Part shown: positions 1 through 10,244 of the stretch, in pieces
Layout of the letters: each line of letters opens with the position of its first letter
How positions within the stretch are numbered: position 1 is the stretch's first letter
Source of the DNA: Oreohelix idahoensis
Lineage: Eukaryota > Mollusca > Gastropoda > Stylommatophora > Oreohelicidae
NCBI GenBank assembly: GCA_024509875.1
Contig: JAMPIV010015288.1
Location: forward strand, 1 to 64,000
Length of the DNA stretch: 64,000 nt
Reading direction: 5' to 3'
Position numbers and translations under genes: made by a program
Notes under the pieces: model-generated
What the model saw: only the letters and a program-made list of their open reading frames with translations
What the model was told of the DNA's origin: nothing
Database searches by the model: none

Positions 1-410
1 AAAGAAGCACAGAAAGCACTCATTGAATGGGAAGCTGTTTGCTCCAGTATATTATTAGCTACTTTTAAATCAGCTAAAAAGAAAATTCATGTAAATGTCA
101 TCCAATGTTATGCACCAACTAATGACAAAGAAGAGTCTGTGAAAGAAGCATTTTATACTAAACTACAGGAAATTATGGATAAAGTAAAAAGAAGAGACAT
201 CACAATTTTGATGGGTGACATGAATGCAAAGATAGGTACAGTCAACACCGGCTTTGAAGAAGTCATAGGAAAACATGAGCTAGGAATAATGAATGAAAAT
301 GGGGAACTATTCTCAAACTTCTGTGCTTCAAATCAACTGGCTATAGGAGGAAGCATGTTTCCACATAAGAGAAAACACAAGGCAACATGGATATCACCAG
401 ACCATAGAAC
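1..410 (+). pseudogene. RTE-like LINE, endonuclease domain (5' piece, split)
   Basis: The frame is open from base 1 and reads as the apurinic endonuclease of an RTE-type non-LTR retrotransposon: QCYAPT near its start, then the LMGDMNAKIG block that carries the catalytic Asp and Asn. The enzyme nicks target DNA to prime reverse transcription. Its 5' end lies outside the window. The frame is cut at 410 by a reverse-strand LINE and resumes at 3031, where the expected IDHICI and ASDHHLL endonuclease motifs follow. The two pieces join in phase once the insert and one target-site copy are ignored. The ATG at 139 is internal, not a true start. Family placement is by motif recognition only. Confidence 0.85.
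405..410. repeat. Target-site duplication, left copy (TAGAAC)
   Basis: TAGAAC here is repeated at 3025-3030. Removing the sequence between restores the phase of the host RTE LINE frame, which supports a true duplication. The last four bases resemble the insert's own GAAC tail, so the duplication may be shorter. Confidence 0.7.
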
Positions 411-635
411 GAACGAACGAACGAACGAACGAACTTTATTTTCAAAGGGTTAAGAATTGGGCACGCAGGCCCGTCTGACATTCTGCCCTTCCTCTCTCTC
501 TCATCATGTATACTGTATCCTTTCATCCTCACATTTACTTTAAGCATTATTAAGGCATTTATCATTACAAAAGTAATATAACATCAAACATTTGCAATAA
601 TCATCATAATTAAAGTATGTTTTTAAAATAAATAA

Positions 636-850
<215 letters not shown>

Positions 851-1086
851 AAACTATATTTTCAAAGGATTAAGAATTGGGCACGCAGGCCTGTCTTACA
901 TTCTGCCCTTCTTCTCTCTGTCATCTTACATACCGTATCCTTTCAATAGCACATGTATTTTTAGCATTATTTAAGCGTACAAAATTATCGAGGTAAAATA
1001 ATAACATACATTTGTAACATCCAGACATAATCAAATTTAAGGGGGGAAAAAATTATTAATTAAAATAGATTAAAAAAAATTAATAC

Positions 1087-1089
<3 letters not shown>

Positions 1090-1122
<33 letters not shown>
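1090..1122. repeat. Poly(A) run
   Basis: A run of about 33 A on the plus strand inside the composite 3' region of the CR1-like LINE. It is antisense to that LINE's coding strand, so it is not its own poly(A) tail. It may mark an old plus-strand retroposed fragment or be simple slippage. Confidence 0.85.
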
Positions 1123-1124
<2 letters not shown>

Positions 1125-1920
1125 AACAAACACAATCAAAACAATTCATACAGTAAATAAGACATAATTAGAAACGTAATCAGATAATGGTGGCATATAA
1201 TAAGAACTCGTGACAATTTGGAAATCTGCTGAAATAGCTGGGACTTCATGTGTTGTCAGCGCATGCGGAAAATGTTCCCACAGGTGAGCAACTTTGAGTC
1301 CCAAGCAGATACTGCCAAAGGGAGTGAATTGTTGACGCCTCCACTACACGAGATCCAGTTTTATGAGCTATGCTCCTTAGGGAGGTAAAGGGTATTGACT
1401 GAAAGATGAGAATCATGCATATAGGCCCGTCTTGCATTTATCCCTTCCTCTTACTCATCTTTTATTGCTAGGTATCCGGACATTCTCCAGCATACTTAAG
1501 GCATTAGTTCAGAGGCGATGCAACATTATAAGTAGTATAAAAGCATACATTACAGTATCTGATTACAATTAAGAAGTAAGGTATATTAAAATGAAAAACT
1601 AGATCATCAGACCCTCCATACAGTGTATTAGATAATAATAATTCGAGACATGATCCCTTAGGGCGGCATATGATCGGCACTCATAATGTATTTGAACAGT
1701 GTACGATTGTATGAGTAGGGACAGTGCATGTTTTTCAGGTCATGTGGAAGATTGTTTCCAACAATGAGCAGCTGAGTAAGCCAAGCTCTTCTTGTACAAA
1801 TCTAGCCTCGGCTTGGGTAAATCTTAACTGGTTTAAGCGCTGACTACGTTTTTCATTGAATTTTGAAAAGTGGCCACAGATACGTTGGAGCATTATGTGA
1901 CAATGATTTTGTGAGCGAAT

Positions 1921-3024
1921 TTAGCTTTGTTTAAATAGGAAGCGCTTTCTAAGGGGTAATATTTTAAGATAGTTATATAGATCTATACAATGTGTTTGGT
2001 GTTTATCAGCAACTAGGCGCACTGCACGTTTTTGAAGTGAATGAAGCCTTTTTGTGTTGGATATGGAACAACCATCCCAGATTGTGGAACAATAGTCTAG
2101 GTATGTTTGTATGTGAGATGTGTAGAACATTTTCCTTGCCCCTCATCCAGGAAGTGTTTGATTTTGGCTAATTGGTAAACTTTTTGTGCCGTTAGCTTTG
2201 TGAGTGCACTTACATGTGAGTTCCAACTTAGGTGCTGGTCAACAGTTAGACCTAGAGTTTTAAGTTCATTTACGTTTTCAATTAGTGATGTTTCCAATGT
2301 AGAGCTGAAGTGTTGTTTTCTGCGAGTTTTTGTAGTTTTTGTCTGGTTGATGATATTAACAATACATTTCGTTTATACTAATATTTATTTGCATTCGATT
2401 CTCGTTTGCTCTACTTAATAATATTTATGTGTAATCAGTTTGTAAAGATAGTTCTAGTGCAGTGCAACTTTTGTCACTAGTGTAAACAGTACAGTCATCG
2501 GCAAAACAGGTCACAGGATGAATGTTTGATGTGCAGAGGAAGATCATTAATGTATACGGCAAAGAGAAGAGGCCGAGAATAGAGCCCTGGGGAACACCGA
2601 TATCGACAACGGTTGGGTTGGACAAAGAATCATTGTAAGACACCACTTTTTGTCTGTCTGTCAGGAATGATTTAATTAACTTCACCAGTTTATGATTTAC
2701 TTTCATTGTTTCTAATTTTCTGATTAAAATAGTGTGATCTATCATATCGAATGCTTTTTTAAAGTCTACAAAGATTGCTCCACATAAAATATCGTTATTG
2801 ATGTTTAGATGCCAGTTATCTATCATTTTTGTTAAGGCTGTGTGACATGAATGTTTTGGTCTAAACCCCGACTGACTATCAACAAGCAGGTCATTATTAG
2901 CTAGGTGTTCTGTTACTGTTTTGTGTATGTGTTTTTCCAGTGGTTTGGACAGCGATGATATAAGAGAAATGGGCCTATAGTTACCAAGGTTGTTATTATC
3001 TGATGAACCAGGTTTAAAACAGGT
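1921..3024 (-). pseudogene. CR1/L2-like LINE reverse transcriptase, broken
   Basis: Reading the minus strand, the segment shows RT motifs in order: NYRPISL, GFRPKHS, FVDFKKAFD (first catalytic Asp), GVPQGSILG, and FADDC (the active-site DD pair). A C-terminal stretch with YLDYCSTIWD and LQKRAVRLV follows, typical of the CR1/L2/Jockey group after the thumb. The protein would copy the element's RNA at the nicked target. The frame is broken between 2425 and 2130 and the N-terminus and endonuclease are missing, so it cannot be functional. Exact clade needs a phylogeny. Confidence 0.85.
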
Positions 3025-3030
3025 TAGAAC
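3025..3030. repeat. Target-site duplication, right copy (TAGAAC)
   Basis: Right copy of the duplication flanking the CR1/L2-like insertion. The RTE LINE resumes at 3031. Confidence 0.7.
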
Positions 3031-5340
3031 AGAAAATCAGATTGATCATATATGCATAAACAAGAAGTTTAGATCATCATTGCAGGATGTAAAGGTATAT
3101 AGAGGAGCAGATGTGGCATCAGATCACCATCTTCTGATAGCCAAAGTAAAAATGAAACTCAAGAGATATGCAACAATGCAAAATTATAGACAACAGTATA
3201 ATGTAGGACAGCTAAGAAATCAAGAAACAAGAGACAAATTTGCGGTCACAGTATCCAACAAATTCCAAGTGCTCCAACAGCTGGAAGATGTAGAGAATAC
3301 AGAAGACTATTGGCAGCAGGTCAAAACTGTATGGAAGGAGACATGTGAAGAAATACTGGGGAAAAGGGAAAGACAACAAAAAGCATGGATAACAACAGAA
3401 ACCATCAATAAGATAAAAGACAGAAAAAACAAGAAAGCAGAGTTAAACACAAGCAAAACCAGAAGTTCCAAAGCCAAGGCTCAAGAAGTGTACACAGAAG
3501 CAAACAAAGAAGTAAAAAGAAGTATCAAAAGAGACAAGAGGAAGTATATTGAGGAGTTGGCAAGAGAGGCAGAAGATGCTGCAGCCAAAGGAAATATGAG
3601 AGAACTGTATAGCAGCACAAAGAAGCTAACAGGGAAATACAAGCAAACAAGTTGCCTCATAAAAGACAAGAATGGGAAACTGCTCAGCAATATACAAGAG
3701 CAAATGAAGAGGGGGACAGAATATTTTGGGGACCTTCTCAATAGACCAGCTCCACAAAACCCGCCGGACATCCAGCCAGCAGAAGAAGAGCTACAAATTA
3801 ACGGTGAAAGACCAACGAAGGAAGAAATAAAGAAAGCCATAAAGCTTCTAAGAGAGGGAAAAGCGTCTGGACCTGATGGCATTCCAGCAGAGGCCATCAA
3901 AGCAGATATCGACACGGCTACAGAGATGTTATATAAATTACTTGGTAAAGTCTGGGAAAAGGAAGAGATACCAGCAGAATGGAAGGAGGATATCTGGTTA
4001 AGTTGCCTAAGAAGGGAAATTTACAAGAGTGCACAAATTATAGAGGAATAATGTTACTATCAGTGCCAGGAAAAGTATTAAACAGGATTATCCTTGAGAG
4101 ATTAAAAGAGTCCATAGACAAGAAACTGAGAGATGAACAAGCAGGTTTTCGACAAAAACAGATCATGTACAGACCAGATAGCCACTTTGAGAATAATAGT
4201 TGAACAAAGTCTGGAATGGAATTCACCACTATACATCGGATTTGTGGACTACGAAAAGGCATTTGACAGTGTAGACAGAGAATCACTTTGGAAATTGTTG
4301 AGGCATTATGGAGTTCCCCTGAAGATCATTAATTTAATAAAGAAAACATATGAAGACATGACATGCAGAGTTCTTCACGAAGGACAGCTTACAGAACCGT
4401 TTGGGATAAGAACAGGAGTGCGACAGGGATGCCTCTTGTCTCCATTTCTTTTCTTGCTGGCAATAGATTGGGTTATGAGATCATCGGCAACACACAACAG
4501 AAATGGAATCCAGTGGACTCTGACTAAGCAGTTGGATGATCTGGATTTTGCTGATGACTTGGCTCTTCTGTCCCATAGCCGTAATCAGATGCAGGACAAA
4601 TTGAAAACACTCGATGAGAGGTCACAGCAATTGGGTCTGAAAATACACAGGGAAAAGACAAAAATAATGCGAATAAATGCAGGTAATGATAACAGGGTTG
4701 AACTTGAAGAAACACCAATACAAGATGTAGAATCATACACATATCTTGGCAGTAATATAGACAAAGTTGGAGGGACAGACAGCGATATCAAAATAAGAAT
4801 ACAAAAGGCAAGAGGAGCTTTCATTGCATTGGGAAATATATGGAGATCAAGAGAAATAGGATCCAACACGAAAATAAGAATCTTCAACTCAAATGTGAAG
4901 TCAGTCCTATTGTATGGCTCAGAGACATGGAGAACAACAAAGACAACAACCAAAAAGCTACAGACTTTCATAAATGGATGCTTGCGTAGAATAGAGGGAT
5001 TAAAATGGTATGACAAGGTTACCAATGTGGAACTGATGACAAGAACTAGACAAGTGCCAGTGGAACAAGAAATGAGAAGAAGACGATGGCGATGGATAGG
5101 ACACACACTGAGGAAACCTGTTGATAGCATTACAAGGCAGTCCTTGTTCTGGAACCCCCAGGGCAAGAGAGGCAGAGGAAGACCAAGAAGTACATGGAGA
5201 AGAGAGTTGGAAACAGAGGTGAAAATTATGAGGAGAACATGGAAAGAACTTGAGATGATGGCACGTGACAGGAGGAATTGGCATGTGTTTGTTGAAGGCC
5301 TATGCTCCTTTGGGAGTGGAGGGTTATGAATGAATGAATG
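3031..5340 (+). pseudogene. RTE-like LINE, endonuclease end and reverse transcriptase
   Basis: Continuation of the LINE that starts before base 1. In order: end of the endonuclease (IDHICI, ASDHHLL), a charged linker, the RT entry motif KASGPDGIPAEAIK, NYRGIMLL, VDYEKAFDSVD, GVRQGCLLSP, LDFADDLALL (catalytic DD), YLGSNID, YGSETW, and the C-terminal WIGHTLRK / GKRGRGRPRSTW block common in RTE-like elements. The stop is followed by a (TGAA)n tail at about 5328-5340, the usual RTE 3' end. Two one-base frameshifts, near 3985 (base missing) and 4155 (extra A in an A run), break the frame. Apart from these it looks young. Confidence 0.9.
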
Positions 5341-5589
5341 TAAAGAACAGAGTTTCTAGTTAGTCTATTCTGAAAATGAACAGTATTAGCAAACATAAGA
5401 AGAAAAAAAAACAAAGGGAGTATATCAATTATACAATATAAGAATTATTCATCCCTGCTTTCACTCGCTCTGACAAACATGTGATCACATTTCATTCTCG
5501 CTTATCGAATAAGTGTTTGACAACAGCTTGAACATATCTCCATGCTCCAGATTCAGTGTCGGTTCTTTTGGCAAGATAAGCCCCCAGTT
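5341..5589. other. Unassigned gap between two LINEs
   Basis: AT-rich sequence with an A-rich stretch near 5400. I see no coding or repeat signature beyond that. Confidence 0.5.
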
Positions 5590-5830
5590 CTTCTTCTCTT
5601 CTTCTTTGATCCTTAGCCGCCGACCGTCAAAGCAGTCAGTGGCCATTACGCCTGGTGGCGTCTTGTAGGGCAACAACAAATTGATTCCACTTTGCTCGGT
5701 CGGCGGCCATCCTTCGTACAGTGCCCCAACTCTGGTTCATTCTTTGCATCCCAGCCTCCACAGTCCTCCGCCAAGTTGTTTTTGGTCGGCCTCTCTTTCG
5801 TTTTCCTTCAGGGGTCCAGTTCTTCAAATG
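5590..5830 (-). pseudogene. LINE 3' end (RTE-like family 2), minus strand
   Basis: The minus-strand frame 5636-5827 reads WTPEGKRKRGRPKTTWRRT and continues to SWGTVRRMAADRAKWNQ, the basic C-terminal tail seen after the RT in RTE-like LINEs. The 3' UTR continues to about 5590. The same tail, decayed and on the plus strand, occurs at about 18100-18420. Everything upstream of this tail is missing, so it is a severely 5'-truncated copy. Confidence 0.8.
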
Positions 5831-7107
5831 ACTGTTTAATCCTCTTATTTGATGAACTTAATATCCACTCGGCTATTAAATTTAATTAGAAAAACACAAG
5901 TGTATGTCTTATTTATCGTTTAACAAAAACCCCGTGAAATAAGCGCTAGTCATTTATAAAATTGCTCATAATGAATTAGAAATATCTATTTATTTCGTCA
6001 GTACTCATAATGAATTGTGCATTTACTAGTTGACCAAAATATCTCTTACTAGTTAATAGCAAGTAATTAAATTAAAAAGTTAGCTCTATGTTGTTTTAAT
6101 TCGCTAGTCAATTAGCACAAAAATCCTAGTGAAATATCATGACGGACTTTAAAAATTAAATCACTCAATACAAAAAAATCTTAGTGAAATATAATGCTGG
6201 ACTTAACAATTAAATCACTCAAGAGGCTATTATAAATATTTACCGCAACACAAAATGACTATCTCCAATCGAAAAAAACTAAGAAATTCCACTGTTATAA
6301 TGGATCTAGAATATCGAAGCTAGACGTCTGAAAATGTGTGGGTACTAGATAAACTGAGTTTGAAAGCTGGAATATATATATGAAATAGACAAAAAGTCGC
6401 TGACCAGTGTGAGACATAACACCTTTGGGGAATTCCGTGGTCAAATTTTGAATCAAAGTTAATTTTGCCACCTTTTGCCGACCGCCAGACCCCGGCAGCG
6501 AGCAAACTGTCTTTTGATCTCCGCTCATCTGTAGCCAATTACATTCACGAACGAACGATTGGTTGGGGGGGGGGGAGTAAACTGTGATTGATTATCTCCC
6601 CTTTTCTCTTTCTACGTGCATCTATCAAAAGGTACAACTTTTGAATTATCTCTCTTGATTCTACAAATATACCACCCGTCCCCTCTCTCTACACGTGAAA
6701 CAGTCTGATTTTAAACATTCCTAGTGCCTGTTAAGACAATAGAGAAAAGAAAAAAATAAGGCGTGGCAAAATTATGAATGAAACAGATGAATGAATCGGA
6801 GTTAGGGGTACTGCTTTAACAAAACGTGCCTAACTAATAAGGAAGAAAAGGTGGATAACAGGTGGAAGCAAAAACGTGTAGATATCTTGTAATATATTTA
6901 CATACTTCTGTCACATATACTATGCATTCTCTGCCATCCATGGGGGCTCTCCAGATAAGCAGAGCTAAAATAATGCGCTCTAGTTATGAGCTCTCTTAAG
7001 GAATTGTCGCGTCCTACACAGAGCCACTTCTCAGCTACCTCTACCTAGCATGGGCCCATACTGAGATCCTTCTGTATGCCAACCAGGTAAAAGCCAGAGT
7101 TACGTCT
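5831..7107. other. AT-rich region without recognised genes
   Basis: No coding signal. A diverged direct repeat of about 50 bp occurs twice (about 6121-6171 and 6177-6225), sharing TTAAATCACTCAA. A G homopolymer lies near 6565. Short frames near 6295-6538 overlap one another on the same strand and look like chance. Confidence 0.5.
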
Positions 7108-7326
7108 GGGGCTCAAGTGACTCCTCCAAGCTTACTTTGCAATGCTGGGTTCTCGACATGTTTCACCACAGGAGAAATCCCTGGAAGTATGTGGATTATT
7201 TCAATAGTCAGTGAGTGTGTAAATAGCCTCACAGACAGTTCACTTCCACATCTGTATACTATAGCACTGTATATAGCTGGTGGTCAAGGATACTCTAGAT
7301 ATGCCTCCACGCATATGGACTGAGAA
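7108..7326. repeat. Dispersed repeat C, copy 1
   Basis: About 220 bp beginning GGGCTCAAGTGACTCCTCCA, with a diverged second copy at 35281-35515 in the same orientation. Shared blocks include GCAATGCTGGGTTCTC, TTTCACCACAGG and GATATGCCTCCA. No coding potential. At 35 kb the copy directly abuts a 419-bp inverted-repeat element; here it stands alone. Confidence 0.75.
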
Positions 7327-7523
7327 CAACAGTTACACACGCACAGTAATCTCTCGGGGCTCGGTGTAGTTCTAGGGGAGGGGGGGTCTTTGAGGCGACC
7401 AATAAAGAAAATGTCTACTGCTCCCGCGGGCATGGGACTGGTAAACTCATCACGTGACACAAGCTGTTATAGAAACCACTTTTGCAAGAGCACATGACTG
7501 TCTTGAAGCAGGCTTCTTGCAAC

Positions 7524-7643
7524 GGAGCATAGTTTGGAACATCTTCACGTACCACGCCATGGAGCATAGTTTGGAACATCTTCACGTACCACGCCATGGA
7601 GCATAGTTTGGAACATCTTCACGTACCACGCCATGGAGCATAA
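7524..7643. repeat. 37-bp tandem repeat, about 3.2 copies
   Basis: The unit starts GGAGCATAGTTTGGAACATC and ends ACGCCAT, with copies at 7524-7560, 7561-7597 and 7598-7634 and a partial fourth copy. The copies are essentially identical, so the array is recent. It lies about 120 bp upstream of the 5' LTR. Confidence 0.95.
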
Positions 7644-7758
7644 GCAGTTGTCTGTTCACAACTTCCTGCGCCCAGCAATGTTTATTATCAACTCCGTTGT
7701 TGACTTTTTTTTAATGCAACAGTGATAAAATGGCTGGCATCGCCTCTTTTCTTTTTTT

Positions 7759-7763
7759 ACCCT
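7759..7763. repeat. Target-site duplication of the LTR element, left (ACCCT)
   Basis: ACCCT directly precedes the 5' LTR start TGTTACG and recurs at 17187-17191 after the 3' LTR. Five base pairs fits a Ty3-type integrase. Confidence 0.7.
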
Positions 7764-8888
7764 TGTTACGTACATTTATTACCTACGGGGGTAGTCTTCG
7801 GTCCTGCCAAATGTACGCACCAGTTTTATATAGTTATATTATTTGTGCGTTCGATTGATTCACGCACTGACGTGCACAATGCTGTGTGAGTTGCTTTGGA
7901 CGCACGTGTAACCTAGTTGGGTAGATTGTGACGTCATGATAGGGGCAGCTCGGACGACATTTATGTCCGCAGTGTTATTCTTTGATTCCTGGCAAATTTG
8001 AAGAAGCCATCAGTTGTATTCGTATCTATTGATCTTCATGGCGAAGTCAATAGTGGAAGTATAAAGTAAGTGTCGCCCCATTTCTTATGGCAAGTTTAAT
8101 TATGTAAATTAAAGTATCAGGCCGCTCCTATTAATGGTCTAGCGGGAATTCATCGGAGATGACATTCCTAGAATTGGACATACGGAGTCGATAGCCTTTG
8201 GAATCTTTTCGTAGAGGGAGAATCCATATGTGGAATCAAGTTAATGAATATATATATGCTTCACATGTTCAATATGCCGTTTTACCTATGCCAAAGTCGT
8301 GGCATGGATACCGAGAGGTTAGCCAAGATGAAACACTAACCTGGTTGTATTGTTATATCTGCCTTTGTTTGGATTGGATATGCTATCTAAGAATTTTATG
8401 AAGAAAGTCTGGGATGCTTACAAGTATGATATAAATTATTGCTCCGTGAGAATGAATCCGTTTGCCTTAATAAACGTCCTTGGGAGAAGGTCAACGGACG
8501 TTAATACCATGTCTGTTATATGGTAATGGAAGTGATCCTTAGTCACTGGAATATAAGAGAACTTAACTGTTAGAGAATCTACAACAACTATTAACAGTGA
8601 TATTAACATTTTGACGTATGATCTTCGCATCTGTAACTATGATTGTCCTGTTCCACTTCGTTGGTGTCACGTCAATAAAATATATGTACAGTAATCACCG
8701 ACTTGTGTGCTGCCAATACTTGCCCAGTTCACCCAATTCAACGATACTTGTTGGAATTTTCGTTTGAAGAACATTGTTGACATTCATTCCGTTTTAACCA
8801 TTCGCGTTTCAATTTACCTCTTCACTGAACTCAACGATAAAATGGAGTCAACAATAATTGGTATGCCAGTGTGGTCTGGAAATATCTA
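7764..8888 (+). repeat. 5' LTR of the Gmr1-like element
   Basis: Starts TGTTACGTACATTTATTACC, identical to the 3' LTR for about 116 bases, then matches in patches with many substitutions and indels. An AATAAA signal at 8674-8679 has its counterpart at 17009-17014. A splice-donor-like GTAAGT at 8066 is also kept in the other LTR (16386). The end is set by alignment with the 3' LTR (CTA before ACCCT) and gives a TG...TA element instead of the usual TG...CA. No clear tRNA-complementary primer site follows, so the end could be a few bases off. Confidence 0.85.
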
Positions 8889-9926
8889 ACTTCCAAGGAA
8901 CGTACCCATCCAAATTATCGTTTGAAAAGAAGAATTTTTACTTTCAAGGCGACATCATCTCAATTTGGATCCTAGCGTGATATGAATCAGATTCAACTTA
9001 CGTTACCAAGGTCAAAGTCTTCAATCAACCTCCACGTCAAGTTTCACAGTGACTGATTACTTGGAGATCATCTCTTCATCATTATTACGTGCGAGCTGTA
9101 ATCTAGAGAAGCAGAACGAAGTATTTTATCTGTAGACGTACATCCACGGAGACGAGGCACATTGATTTTTACCTGCACGCGAGATGAGTATAACGTGTTT
9201 CCGTTGTACACTTTATTACGCTTAGTTGTGCCTTCCGTGATATGTCCACATTCATATTTTTCGTGTTAAGTGTTATATGTTGTGTATTCTTCGTGGGAGG
9301 TTGGGAATGGCGACTTAGGACGGGAAATTACCAGTTTCACCACAGGTCCGTCTTAAGTGTTCTGTAGGACATTATTTTGCAGACTTCCCGCAGTGGAATG
9401 TTCCTATGCGTGAGCATAGAAGGATCTTTGGTCCACTGTGTCTGGTAGTCTGTGACACCTGACTGTTTTAGCTGTTTCGTCAAGTTTTAATTGTTGTTTT
9501 TGGTAGTTATTTTTACTTGTACCTTATTTTCATGATGTATTTTGTATGTGATTATTGTCCATCTTACCTGACTGTCGTTCAGTTTTTTACAAAGCATATG
9601 TTTTTTACACTGTGTTGTCAATTGTCTTGTGCATTATTTGATCGTAGATGTCATCGTAATTTTTTACGACATTCTATTTTAGTTCCACATTTTATTATTT
9701 GATTTCTACGACTGTAGTCATTTGTCTTGATTATCGTGTCGTGTCAGTATTGTGCTATTGTCTGTCACGTTATTGCTTTCACACCATTTCATGTTATGAA
9801 TTACATTATTAATTATTAATATTATTGCCTATTATCTAAATTGATTTTACCGTTCTAGAACAGGAACGAAAACCACTAGTTGTAGTAACAATTTTAAGTA
9901 GTATTATTACATAATAAAATTGAATA
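8889..9926 (+). other. Untranslated leader of the LTR element
   Basis: About 1 kb between the 5' LTR and the gag start codon. No long open frame; small frames such as 9517-9702 lie among T-rich sequence and look incidental. I could not identify a primer-binding site. The leader probably carries packaging and dimerisation signals, by analogy only. Confidence 0.6.
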
Positions 9927-10244
9927 ATGGCTACCTTAGACTATTTCATTAAGCAAGCAAAAGCTCTTCAGATGGCTCCTGAGGAAGCAAAAGCATTTGC
10001 ACTTGCAGAATATAAGAAAGCTCAAGAAATAGAAGCTGATCAGAGAAGGTTAGAAACTTTACGTTTGGAAAATTTGAAATTTGAGGCAGATCAAAAAAGG
10101 ATTGAGGCTGAGGAGAATGAAAAGAAGAGGAAATTTATAGCTGAGGAAGAGGAGAAAAAAATGAGATTAACTGCTGAGGAGGATGAAAAGAAGAGGAAAT
10201 TTATAGCTGAGGAAGAGGAGAAAAAAAATGAGATTAGCCGCTGA
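9927..10244 (+). CDS. Gag N-terminus (coiled coil), frameshifted
   Basis: The first ATG of the element's coding region opens a frame with MATLDYFIKQAKALQMAPEE, followed by a long charged helix of EEKK/RLE repeats predicted by eye to be a coiled coil, fitting a gag assembly segment. It ends early because the A run at about 10221-10228 has eight A where the parallel repeat at about 10154 has seven. The one-base excess throws the frame out, and the rest of gag continues in the frame starting at 10228. It could be decay, sequencing error or, less likely, programmed slippage on the A-rich site. The start is chosen as the first ATG with continuous gag-like sequence. Confidence 0.8.
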   Translation: MATLDYFIKQAKALQMAPEEAKAFALAEYKKAQEIEADQRRLETLRLENLKFEADQKRIEAEENEKKRKFIAEEEEKKMRLTAEEDEKKRKFIAEEEEKKNEISR

